Below are positions 1 through 5,339 of a stretch of DNA of 5,339 nt, one piece after another. Where the stretch lies: contig JAKLIU010000154.1 in the NCBI GenBank assembly GCA_022709445.1, positions 1 through 5,339 of the forward strand, read 5' to 3'. The DNA is from Spirochaetota bacterium (GTDB lineage Bacteria > Spirochaetota > Spirochaetia > Treponematales > UBA12059). The translations under genes were made by a program, and so were the position numbers. The notes beneath the pieces are model-generated. The model did no database searches and was not told the origin of the DNA. It worked only from the letters and a program-made list of their open reading frames with translations. Position 1 is the stretch's first letter. Every line of letters begins with the position of its first letter.

Positions 1-1335
1 GCCCGGGACGGCGCGCACGGCACGGAGCACGCCCAGGTAGTCGCGCTGGTCCACCTTGAGCGCCGGGCAGGGCTCGGGCACCAGGCAGCGGCGGTCGACG
101 CAGGCGCTCCCGCCCGCCTGCTTGTCGCAGGCTGGCCCGCGGAAGTTGGCGGTCGGCCCGCCGACGTCGTGTATGTAGCCCTTGAAGTCGCGCTTGCCCG
201 CCAGGAGCCTGGCTTCCTCCACGATGGATTCCCGGGAGCGCCCGCTCACGATTCGGCCCTGGTGGAAGGCCAGCGCGCAGAAGGCGCAGGCTCCGTAGCA
301 TCCGCGGCTCGAGGTTATGGAAAACTTGATCTCGGAGAAGGCGGGAACCCCTCCCGCCTTGGCGTAGACCGGGTGCCACTCGCGCTCGAAACGGAGGGCG
401 TACACCCGGTCCAGTTCCGCCCGCGACAGTGGCGCGGCGGGCGGCTCCTGCACGGCGAACTGGCCGGCGGCCTCCTCGGCGAGGGGGAGCGCGCTGCCCG
501 GGTCGGTGTTGCGGTACTGCAGCGCGAAGGACTCGGCGAAGGCCCGGTCGTCCGCGGCGCAGGATTCGTGGGTCGGCAGGATGACGGTGCCCGCCGGAAG
601 CTCGTCGACCTTCGAGGTCCGCCACACGGTCCCGGGTATGCCCCTGAGCGAGCGTGCGACCGGCTCTTCTTTTTGGGGCCTGCCGCCGTCATCGCCGCGC
701 TCGCGCGCCGCTTCCCGTTTCTTCCCTTCCAGCCGCGCGGCGATCTCGGCGATCGCGCGCTCGCCCATGCCGTACACGACCAGGTCCGCCTTGGCGTCGA
801 TGACGATCGGCTTGCGAATCGTATCGGACAGGTAGTCGTAGTGGGACAGCCTGCGCAGAGAGGCTTCCAGCCCTCCGGCTATCACGGGCACTCCCTTGAA
901 GGCCTCGCGGCACTTGGCGCAGTACGCTATCACGGCGCGGTCGGGCCGGGCGTTGGCCGCGCGCCCGTTGACCGCGTATGCGCGCAGCGATCCGTCCGCC
1001 CCGCGGCAGAGACTAGGGTTTCCGCCCGGCGCGTACTCGTCCTCCGAGCGCGGCTTGCGGTTGGCGGTGTAGGAACACACCATGGAGTCGATGGCGCCGC
1101 CGGTGACCAGGAAGGCGAGCCTGGGCCTGCCCAGGGCGCGGAAGGCCTCGACGTCCGACGGGTCGGGCCGCGCGATGATGCCGGTCGGGTGCCCCAGGCT
1201 CTCCAGGTACCGGCCTACGAGAGCGGCGCCGAAGGACGGGTGGTCGACGTACGCGTCGCCGGTGACCAGCACGAAATCGAGCTCGGCGATGGATCGCGAC
1301 GCCATCTCGGCGCGGGTGGTGGGCAGGAAGGCCAT
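1..1335 (-). CDS. ygiQ: YgiQ-family radical SAM protein, C-terminus cut off by the window edge
   Basis: Uncharacterised radical SAM enzyme of the YgiQ (UPF0313) family, probably cytosolic; the reaction is unknown. 445 residues are present and the reading frame runs off the window edge. From memory, E. coli YgiQ has about 740 residues, so 150-300 are missing. The N-terminal domain shows the family block VTGDAYVDHPSFG (residues 24-36), then VIAGGLEASLRR (151-162) and HYDYLSDT (165-172). The radical SAM motif is C346-x3-C350-x2-C353, which binds the [4Fe-4S] cluster that cleaves S-adenosylmethionine. Next come DVGGPTAN (about 389-396) and four cysteines, C403, C412, C417 and C423, whose spacing matches E. 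coli YgiQ as I recall it. A charged stretch at about 205-226 looks like a family-variable linker. The start at 1335 is chosen because the conserved FLP begins at residue 3 and the next Met (11) would cut into the conserved region. No Shine-Dalgarno sequence precedes it. It has its own promoter and is not part of the upstream operon. Confidence 0.93.
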   Translation of the reverse strand, partial: MAFLPTTRAEMASRSIAELDFVLVTGDAYVDHPSFGAALVGRYLESLGHPTGIIARPDPSDVEAFRALGRPRLAFLVTGGAIDSMVCSYTANRKPRSEDEYAPGGNPSLCRGADGSLRAYAVNGRAANARPDRAVIAYCAKCREAFKGVPVIAGGLEASLRRLSHYDYLSDTIRKPIVIDAKADLVVYGMGERAIAEIAARLEGKKREAARERGDDGGRPQKEEPVARSLRGIPGTVWRTSKVDELPAGTVILPTHESCAADDRAFAESFALQYRNTDPGSALPLAEEAAGQFAVQEPPAAPLSRAELDRVYALRFEREWHPVYAKAGGVPAFSEIKFSITSSRGCYGACAFCALAFHQGRIVSGRSRESIVEEARLLAGKRDFKGYIHDVGGPTANFRGPACDKQAGGSACVDRRCLVPEPCPALKVDQRDYLGVLRAVRAVPG

Positions 1336-1341
1336 GCGACG

Positions 1342-1370
1342 AGTATACGGAAAAAACCGGATCGTGTCCG
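1342..1370 (-). promoter_or_regulatory. sigma70-type promoter of ygiQ
   Basis: Read on the minus strand, CGGACA (1365-1370, four of six matches to TTGACA, with the GACA part intact) is separated by exactly 17 bp from TATACT (1342-1347, five of six matches to TATAAT). Only 6 nt separate the -10 box from the ATG at 1335, so transcription should start at or within a base or two of the start codon. The promoter lies just beyond the T-tract of the preceding operon's terminator, which makes ygiQ an independent unit. Confidence 0.68.
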
Positions 1371-1397
1371 CGCCGGGTTCGGGCCGCGGGTTCGCGG

Positions 1398-1432
1398 AAA
1401 AAAAGAAGCCCGCGAAGCGCGTGCTTCGCGGG
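1398..1432 (-). terminator. intrinsic terminator of the SPFH-RHH-ABC operon
   Basis: On the minus strand a perfect 10-bp stem (CCCGCGAAGC at 1423-1432, pairing with GCTTCGCGGG at 1409-1418) closes a 4-nt loop. It is followed at once by CTTCTTTTTTT (1398-1408). It starts 25 nt after the permease stop codon. Stem, tight loop and T-tract are the standard parts of a Rho-independent terminator. The plus strand has no T-run after the hairpin, so it is one-directional. Confidence 0.9.
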
Positions 1433-1457
1433 TCTCGATACGGATGCCCGGGAAGGC

Positions 1458-3143
1458 TCAGGTTTCCATCGCGGCGAGCCGCCTGGCGGCGAAGCGGGGG
1501 AACGCGGCGTACAGGAGGCCGAACAGCGCCAGGGGCGCCAGCCCCATCCAGAGCGCCACCTCCGCGCGGCCCAGGCCCAGGGTGAAGGACAGGTAACCCA
1601 GGAGCCCCATGAGGCCCATGGATCCCAGGATGGCGATCACGGAGTTGGGATTCTGCTTGAGCGCGGCCATGGGGCTGTCCCAGCGGAGCCGCGGGCTGGC
1701 GGTGTCCAGCCAGAGCCCGCCCATGTTCAGGAGGGATGACAGGCCGAACGCGACAAGGAAGCCGATGGCGATGTCGGCGGGGCCCAGCTTGGCCAGGTAC
1801 GCGAGGCAGCCCACCCCGACCGCGGAGCCCGCCGCGCCGAAGATGAGCGCGTGGGCCAGCTTGGCCAGGAGGTAGTCCGCGGGCCTGACCGGAAGGCTCT
1901 TGATGAAGGGCAGGGCCTTGGCGTCGCGGGAAACCGAGGTGCAGGCGATGCTGGTCCCCGAGCCCAGGAAGCCGCCCAGGAGGCCGGCAACCAGCGCGCC
2001 GCGTCCGCTGTCCAGGAGGGCCATGATGCCGGCCATGTCAGGATCCGACAGGAATGCGTCCCGCTGCACGATGATCATGACGGCGAAGATCACGGGCATG
2101 AGCACGATGATCAGGGGGCCGTTGAGCAGGTAGATGGGCTCGCGGTTCATGAGCCGTATCTCCCGCTTGACCATGGAGAGGAAGGCGCTCGAGCTGCGCA
2201 TCCTGCGCCCTATGAAGGAGCGCGCATCGCCCGCGTCCAGCTTCTTGAGGTGGGACTCGTTGAACCCGATGAGGCTCTTGGCGTACATGCCCGACATGAG
2301 GGCGACCACCAGGGCCGGTCCGGCGAGGCAGGCGATGGCCATGGCCAGGATGGCCGCCGCGCCCGACGCGCTCGCCGGAGCCGTCATGGCCCGCCAGGCG
2401 TACTGGGCGGGCGGATAGACCTGGCCCAGCCGCGCGATGAGCGAGTCCGGGCCGGCGAAGTTCTTGGCCAGCCATTCGGGATCGGCCTGGTGGGCCATGC
2501 CGGACTGGAAGTACAGGTTGAAGCCGACCGCCAGCACGACGCCCAGGATGCCGCCGATCACCAGGATGGCCTGCTTGTTCCTGAGGAAGCGCGCCAGGCT
2601 GAGGAGCGGGATCTGCACCAGGTAGGACAGGGCCAGCACCGGCAGCGGGAGCAGGAGGCTCGCCAGGATTCCCCACAGGTAGAACAGCGGACCGGGAGCT
2701 TCCTTGATCCCGAAGATGACCATGGTGACGGCCATGAGGCCCAGCGAGAACGCCGCCTCGGAGGCGTAGACCGCCACGAACTTGGCTCCCAGCAGGGCGC
2801 GGGGCTTGATGGGCATGGACAGCAGCTGCAGCTCCATGTCCGAAAGGAAGTAGGTCGACAGGGCGGTCAGGAAGCCCAGGATCAGGGTGAGGGCGGTGAC
2901 CACGACCGCCGTGTTCAGGATGATCATTCCCTGCATGCCCGCCGGCGCCAGGGCGTCGTACAGGGCCAGGTTGAGCATCACGAAAATGAAGCCGACGTTG
3001 GCCACGGCCAGCAGGGCGACCAGGAGCAGGCCCGCCTCCTTGAGCAGTTCCTTGGCGCCCGGCTTGGTCCCCGGCGCGCGCTTGCCCGGCAGGTTGTAGA
3101 AACTGCGCAGGTAGAGCGCGCAGAGGCTCAGGAACACCTTCAT
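1458..3143 (-). CDS. ABC-2-type exporter permease, about 12 membrane helices, two half-permeases in one chain
   Basis: Predicted inner-membrane subunit of an ABC exporter working with the ATPase encoded just upstream; the substrate is unknown. I count about 12 hydrophobic segments, near residues 37-60, 73-99, 119-145, 153-179, 191-211, 261-285, 340-359, 383-403, 430-450, 456-478, 500-522 and 527-547. A hydrophilic stretch (290-338) divides the chain into two six-helix halves. Each half carries a similar cytoplasmic motif before its third helix: LSMPIKPRALLGAK (108-121) and KSLPVRPADYLLAK (415-428). This suggests two fused ABC-2 half-permeases, where most ABC-2 permeases have six helices and dimerise. 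Length and the C-terminal WDSP...LKQNPNS region (488-501) recall the large 'putative ABC exporter' families of about 550 residues, possibly Pfam ABC_tran_2. That family name is from memory. The ATG at 3143 overlaps the ATPase stop (ATGA) and has a strong ribosome binding site. It is the last gene before the terminator. Confidence 0.9.
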   Translation of the reverse strand: MKVFLSLCALYLRSFYNLPGKRAPGTKPGAKELLKEAGLLLVALLAVANVGFIFVMLNLALYDALAPAGMQGMIILNTAVVVTALTLILGFLTALSTYFLSDMELQLLSMPIKPRALLGAKFVAVYASEAAFSLGLMAVTMVIFGIKEAPGPLFYLWGILASLLLPLPVLALSYLVQIPLLSLARFLRNKQAILVIGGILGVVLAVGFNLYFQSGMAHQADPEWLAKNFAGPDSLIARLGQVYPPAQYAWRAMTAPASASGAAAILAMAIACLAGPALVVALMSGMYAKSLIGFNESHLKKLDAGDARSFIGRRMRSSSAFLSMVKREIRLMNREPIYLLNGPLIIVLMPVIFAVMIIVQRDAFLSDPDMAGIMALLDSGRGALVAGLLGGFLGSGTSIACTSVSRDAKALPFIKSLPVRPADYLLAKLAHALIFGAAGSAVGVGCLAYLAKLGPADIAIGFLVAFGLSSLLNMGGLWLDTASPRLRWDSPMAALKQNPNSVIAILGSMGLMGLLGYLSFTLGLGRAEVALWMGLAPLALFGLLYAAFPRFAARRLAAMET

Positions 3144-3883
3144 GAAGCGGCCTCCTCCCCGTCGTCCACCAACTCCAGGAAGATGCTCTCCAGGGACTCG
3201 TCGGAACCCTCGCGGGCCTTGAGCTCGGCCAGCGTGCCGGTGAAGACGATCTTTCCCTTGTTGATGATGGCCAGCCGGTCGCAGAGCTTCTCGGCCACCT
3301 CCATCACGTGGGTGGAGAAGAACACCAGCTTGCCGGAGGCGGCCCGCTCGCGCATGATCTCCTTGAGGCTGAAGGCCGACTTGGGGTCCAGGCCGACCAT
3401 GGGCTCGTCCAGGATCCAGTTCTCCGGGTCGTGGATGAGGCTCCCGGTGACCAGGAGCTTCTGCTTCATGCCGTGCGAGTAGCTGCCTATGCTGGCGTTC
3501 AGGACGTCCTTGATCCCCAGGAGGCCTGCGTACTTCCCGATGCGTTCCTGGCGGGTCGCGCTGTCCACCCCGTACACGTCCGCCACGAAGTTCAGGTACT
3601 CGGCGGCCTTGAGCCTGGCGAAGATCTCGGGGTTGTCCGTCACGTAGCCAATCCTGCGCTTGGCCTCCAGGGGAGATGCCGCCATGTCGATGCCGTCCAC
3701 CTTCGCGCTGCCCGAGTCTGCCCTGAGCACCCCGGTGAGCAGCTTGATGGTCGTGGTCTTGCCCGCGCCGTTGGGGCCCAGGAAACCGAATATCTCGCCG
3801 TTGTCCACCTTCAGCGAGAGCCCGTCCACGGCCTTCACGGCGCTCTTGGCGTAGGTCTTGGAAATGCCTTCAAGTTCTATCAT
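3140..3883 (-). CDS. ABC exporter ATP-binding subunit (EcsA-like, type-2 exporter ATPase)
   Basis: Cytoplasmic ATPase that should drive the permease encoded next to it; 247 residues, a normal length for a single nucleotide-binding domain. Motifs in order: Walker A GPNGAGKTT (36-44), signature YSHGMKQKL (135-143, a variant of LSGGQ), Walker B ending in LDE with catalytic E160, D-loop GLDP (164-167) and switch histidine H192 in FFSTH. At the Q-loop the usual glutamine is Asp83 (IGYVTDNPEIF). Acidic residues at this place also occur in EcsA-like exporter ATPases, as I recall. Because the permease appears to be a fused double unit, two copies of this ATPase per transporter are expected. The frame stays open upstream to an in-frame ATG at 3994, but that part is the RHH gene read out of frame. 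The ATG at 3883 gives MIELEGISKTY, the normal start of the fold, has a ribosome binding site and overlaps the RHH stop by four bases. Confidence 0.95.
   Translation of the reverse strand: MIELEGISKTYAKSAVKAVDGLSLKVDNGEIFGFLGPNGAGKTTTIKLLTGVLRADSGSAKVDGIDMAASPLEAKRRIGYVTDNPEIFARLKAAEYLNFVADVYGVDSATRQERIGKYAGLLGIKDVLNASIGSYSHGMKQKLLVTGSLIHDPENWILDEPMVGLDPKSAFSLKEIMRERAASGKLVFFSTHVMEVAEKLCDRLAIINKGKIVFTGTLAELKAREGSDESLESIFLELVDDGEEAAS
3151..3156 (-). promoter_or_regulatory. ribosome binding site of the permease gene
   Basis: AGGAGG lies 7 nt before the ATG at 3143, inside the last codons of the ATPase gene. With the 4-nt ATGA overlap it fixes the permease start and suggests translational coupling of the two exporter subunits. 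Confidence 0.8.
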
Positions 3884-4053
3884 TTTCGCGAATCCCCTTT
3901 CCTTCTCTGCCGCACGCTCTCGGTCAGCAGGTACTCGATCTGCCCGTTGATGGACCGGAAGTCGTCCTCGGCCCAGGCCGCCAGTTCCTTCCACAGGGTC
4001 GGCGACAGCCTGAGGAGCACCTGCTTCTTGTCTTTCTCCCCGTCACCGGCCAT
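3880..4053 (-). CDS. small ribbon-helix-helix (Arc/CopG-type) DNA-binding protein
   Basis: A 57-residue protein with the plan of an Arc/MetJ/CopG repressor subunit. Residues 10-16 (KQVLLRL) form the predicted beta strand that pairs with its dimer mate and enters the DNA major groove, with Gln11, Leu13 and Arg15 on alternating positions. Helix A spans about 18-30 (PTLWKELAAWAED) and helix B about 34-48 (SINGQIEYLLTESV), joined by the turn at F32-R33. The R-S-x-N-x-QIEYLL pattern is typical of the RHH proteins found beside SPFH genes. The ATG at 4053 lies 16 nt after the SPFH stop and has no clear Shine-Dalgarno sequence, so reinitiation is likely. Its TGA overlaps the ATPase ATG (ATGA). No toxin-like gene is adjacent, so an antitoxin role is less likely than a regulator of its own operon. 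Identification of the fold is firm; the target DNA is inferred. Confidence 0.9.
   Translation of the reverse strand: MAGDGEKDKKQVLLRLSPTLWKELAAWAEDDFRSINGQIEYLLTESVRQRRKGDSRK
3893..3898 (-). promoter_or_regulatory. ribosome binding site deciding the ATPase start
   Basis: AGGGGA ends 9 nt before the ATG at 3883, with a second purine-rich AAGG (3901-3904) just upstream. It supports 3883 over the in-frame ATG at 3994 as the ATPase start. Confidence 0.6.
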
Positions 4054-4069
4054 GTCGATTCGCTGCCGC

Positions 4070-5113
4070 TCAGTAGATGGAGCCGGAGTTGACGATGGGC
4101 TGCGCGTCCTTGTTGCCGCAGAGCACGACCAGCAGGTTGCTCACCATCGCGGCCTTGCGCTCCTCGTCCAGGTCCACCACCCCGTCCTTGCGGAGCTTCT
4201 CCAGGGCCATCTCCACCATGCCCACCGCGCCTTCCACGATCATCTGGCGCGCGGCGATGATGGCCGAGGCCTGCTGGCGCTGGAGCATGGCCGCCGCGAT
4301 CTCCGGCGCGTAGGACAGGTGCGTGATGCGCGCTTCCATGATTTCCAGCCCGGCCAGCTCCACCTTGGACTGGATTTCCCGCTTGAGGCCCTCGGCGATC
4401 TCCTGGCTGGATCCCCTGAGGGATTTCTCGCCTTCCTCGTCCGTGGCGTCGTAGGGGTAGAGCCTCACGATGTTCCTCAGGGCGGAGTCGCACTGGATGG
4501 ACAGGTACTCGGTGTAGTTGTCCACGCTGAATACGGCCTTGGCGGTGTTGACCACTTTCCAGACCACCACGATGCCTATGATGATGGGGTTGCCCAGGGC
4601 GTCGTTGACCTTCTGTTTGTCGTTGCTCAGGGTCATCGCCTTGAGCGAGATCTTCCTGTTCTGCTGCATGCTTCCCGACACGGGAATGGTCATGTTGCCC
4701 ACGGTGACCGACTGTTTCTTCTCTCCGCCGACCGTGCCGGTGGCCGGTTCGACGCCGGCGGGATGGGCCGCGGTCACGAAGGGGTTCACGAAGAAGAACC
4801 CGGGGCCCCGCAGCGAGCCGTAGTACTTGCCGAACAGGGTGAGCACCAGTGCCTCGTTGGGCCTGAGTATCCTGAGCCCGCCGAAGAGCACCGGGCCGAC
4901 GACGCAGAGGTACAGCATGCCGACGACCGTGGCCGCCACGTCCAGGGCGCCGGGCAGGATCCCCTGGAGCCGGATGATGCCCCAGACTCCCAGGAGTCCT
5001 CCCCCGAGCATCAGGAGTATGTTCAGGAGCAGGGCGGCCATCCCGTCCATGCGCCAGGGCGAGCGTTCCTCGAGCGCCGCGGATCCGTCAAAACCTTCCT
5101 TCTTTGCAGTCAT
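4070..5113 (-). CDS. membrane-anchored SPFH/band 7 (stomatin-prohibitin-flotillin-like) protein
   Basis: A 347-residue SPFH-domain protein, predicted to oligomerise at the inner membrane as other SPFH proteins do. After a charged N-terminal tail, two hydrophobic helices (about 26-47 and 56-79) anchor it as a hairpin. The SPFH domain begins right after them with LRPNEALVLTLFGKYYGSLRGPGFFFVNPF (80-112). It continues through NPIIIGIVVVWKV (175-187) and ends in the helical stretch containing ITHLSYAPEIAAAMLQRQQA (263-282). The C-terminal part (283-347) is helical and closes with MVSNLLVVLCGNKDAQP and VNSGSIY (323-347), a tail I associate with the SPFH subfamily that neighbours RHH genes. There is no signal peptide and no NfeD-like partner gene. 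It is the first gene of the operon. The ATG at 5113 has a good ribosome binding site. Family assignment is firm; the cellular role is unknown, with membrane organisation or support of the exporter as inference. Confidence 0.93.
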   Translation of the reverse strand: MTAKKEGFDGSAALEERSPWRMDGMAALLLNILLMLGGGLLGVWGIIRLQGILPGALDVAATVVGMLYLCVVGPVLFGGLRILRPNEALVLTLFGKYYGSLRGPGFFFVNPFVTAAHPAGVEPATGTVGGEKKQSVTVGNMTIPVSGSMQQNRKISLKAMTLSNDKQKVNDALGNPIIIGIVVVWKVVNTAKAVFSVDNYTEYLSIQCDSALRNIVRLYPYDATDEEGEKSLRGSSQEIAEGLKREIQSKVELAGLEIMEARITHLSYAPEIAAAMLQRQQASAIIAARQMIVEGAVGMVEMALEKLRKDGVVDLDEERKAAMVSNLLVVLCGNKDAQPIVNSGSIY

Positions 5114-5120
5114 GGTTCGT

Positions 5121-5125
5121 TCCTT
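5121..5125 (-). promoter_or_regulatory. ribosome binding site of the SPFH gene
   Basis: AAGGA on the minus strand, 7 nt before the ATG at 5113. It supports this start and lies inside the roughly 40-nt leader expected from the promoter. Confidence 0.75.
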
Positions 5126-5135
5126 TCTCGCGATC

Positions 5136-5156
5136 GTGATATCAAAGTGATATCAA
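5136..5156. promoter_or_regulatory. tandem palindromic repeat, probable operator of the RHH protein
   Basis: GTGATATCAA occurs twice (5136-5145 and 5147-5156), one base apart. Each copy holds the perfect 8-bp palindrome TGATATCA (5137-5144 and 5148-5155). The centres are 11 bp apart, about one helical turn, so both face the same side of the DNA. The pair begins 4 bp after the -10 box and covers the predicted transcription start (near 5154). RHH repressors such as MetJ bind tandem short palindromes, and this operon encodes an RHH protein. Binding there would block initiation. The repeat is seen directly; the binding partner is inferred. Confidence 0.65.
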
Positions 5157-5160
5157 GGCA

Positions 5161-5189
5161 ATAGTAGTGAGGGATTCTTCGCCTGTCAA
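5161..5189 (-). promoter_or_regulatory. sigma70-type promoter of the SPFH-RHH-ABC operon
   Basis: On the minus strand a perfect -35 box TTGACA (5184-5189) stands 17 bp from TACTAT (5161-5166, four of six matches to TATAAT, with the key TA and final T kept). The predicted start near 5154 gives a leader of about 40 nt that contains the tandem repeat and the ribosome binding site. No other promoter-like pair is evident within the operon. Confidence 0.8.
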
Positions 5190-5268
5190 GCCTCGTGGGT
5201 GGAATTCGGGCGGGGAGGGGGCGGCGAGGTTGGGGGGATTCACCTGTACGGTGGTATATCCGGGTCGG
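5190..5268. other. intergenic G-rich gap
   Basis: This non-coding stretch separates the probable upstream gene end from the operon promoter. On the plus strand it carries G-runs at 5208-5210, 5212-5215, 5217-5221 and 5232-5237, with two 1-nt gaps and one of 10 nt. I see no convincing terminator: the only inverted repeat, CACC/GGTG around 5241-5254, has a 4-bp stem and no T-tract. Confidence 0.4.
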
Positions 5269-5339
5269 TCAGGCGGGGTCTCGGGGCGGTTTCCCCGGGC
5301 CGAATGCCGCCTTGACCAGGCCCTGGATGTCCCTGACCG
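5269..5339 (-). CDS. probable C-terminal end of an unidentified protein
   Basis: Read on the minus strand, the last 71 bases give an open frame of 22 residues (VRDIQGLVKAAFGPGKPPRD, then PA) before a TGA at 5269-5271. The composition fits a short amphipathic helix with a Pro-rich tail, and third codon positions are mostly G or C, as in the neighbouring genes. The start lies outside the window and the fragment is too short to name. The gap of about 80 bp to the next promoter and the same orientation fit a separate upstream gene. The plus-strand frame through this stretch is also open but reads less like protein. Confidence 0.45.
   Translation of the reverse strand, partial: VRDIQGLVKAAFGPGKPPRDPA

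Noticed and set aside
1409..1432. Hairpin as a two-way terminator
   Set aside because: The T-tract is only on the minus-strand side; on the plus strand the hairpin is preceded by A-residues but followed by mixed sequence.
169..1596. Long plus-strand open frame of 475 codons
   Set aside because: It lies antisense to ygiQ, whose conserved YgiQ motifs are unmistakable, and runs across a terminator, a promoter and the permease end. Its composition (rich in Gly, Arg, Ala, Val) is that of a GC-rich shadow frame.
1851..3482. Plus-strand open frame of 543 codons, very rich in His, Gln, Glu and Gly
   Set aside because: It is the reverse complement of the permease's Leu, Val, Ala and Met codons, so the odd composition is explained without a gene.
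3884..3994. N-terminal extension of the ABC ATPase to an in-frame ATG at 3994
   Set aside because: These codons are the RHH gene in another frame. The ATG at 3883 has a ribosome binding site, starts the fold in the normal place and makes the usual ATGA overlap.
3880..4053. The RHH gene as the antitoxin of a toxin-antitoxin pair
   Set aside because: No toxin-like gene is adjacent: its neighbours are an SPFH gene 16 nt upstream and an ATPase overlapping by 4 nt.
5128..5136. TCGCGA and CGATCG palindromes next to the tandem repeat as a third operator copy
   Set aside because: They do not match TGATATCA, and short palindromes of G and C are expected by chance here.
3308..5164. Plus-strand open frame of 618 codons
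   Set aside because: It is antisense to three well-supported genes and to the operon promoter. The repeated His, Gln, Asp and Val content reflects the complement of the codons on the other strand, and it shows no recognisable domain.
1..5339. CRISPR array, tRNA/rRNA gene, insertion sequence or attachment site
   Set aside because: No repeat-spacer pattern, no tRNA-like cloverleaf and no transposase or terminal inverted repeats were seen; almost all of the window is accounted for by the genes listed.

Overview
The window is GC-rich bacterial DNA in which every gene I can support reads leftward (minus strand). It holds one complete four-gene operon, the first two thirds of a separate gene downstream of it, and probably the last residues of a gene upstream. 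The near-consensus sigma70-type promoters, the strong G/C preference at third codon positions and the tight gene overlaps fit a high-GC bacterium. The phylum cannot be fixed from this. A spirochaete or another high-GC Gram-negative is my guess, from the general look of the ribbon-helix-helix and permease proteins, and confidence is low.

Layout from right to left, the direction of transcription. 5269-5339 looks like the C-terminal end of an unidentified protein. 5190-5268 is a G-rich gap. A sigma70-type promoter (TTGACA, 17 bp, TACTAT) lies at 5161-5189. Two copies of a 10-bp repeat built on the palindrome TGATATCA overlap the predicted transcription start. The operon follows: a 347-residue membrane-anchored SPFH/band 7 protein (4070-5113), a 57-residue ribbon-helix-helix DNA-binding protein (3880-4053), a 247-residue ABC ATPase (3140-3883) and a 561-residue, roughly 12-helix ABC-2-type permease (1458-3143). 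The last three genes are joined by two ATGA start/stop overlaps, so they should be translationally coupled. An intrinsic terminator at 1398-1432 ends the unit. Directly after it, a second sigma70-type promoter (1342-1370) drives a YgiQ-type radical SAM gene. Its start codon lies about where transcription should begin, so its mRNA is probably leaderless.

The operon reads as one module: a membrane-scaffold protein, its own small repressor, and an ABC exporter of unknown substrate. The repeats at the start site are a good candidate for the operator of that repressor. SPFH and RHH genes side by side are, to my knowledge, a recurring pair of unknown function. The added exporter and the visible operator make this copy useful for working out what the pair does.
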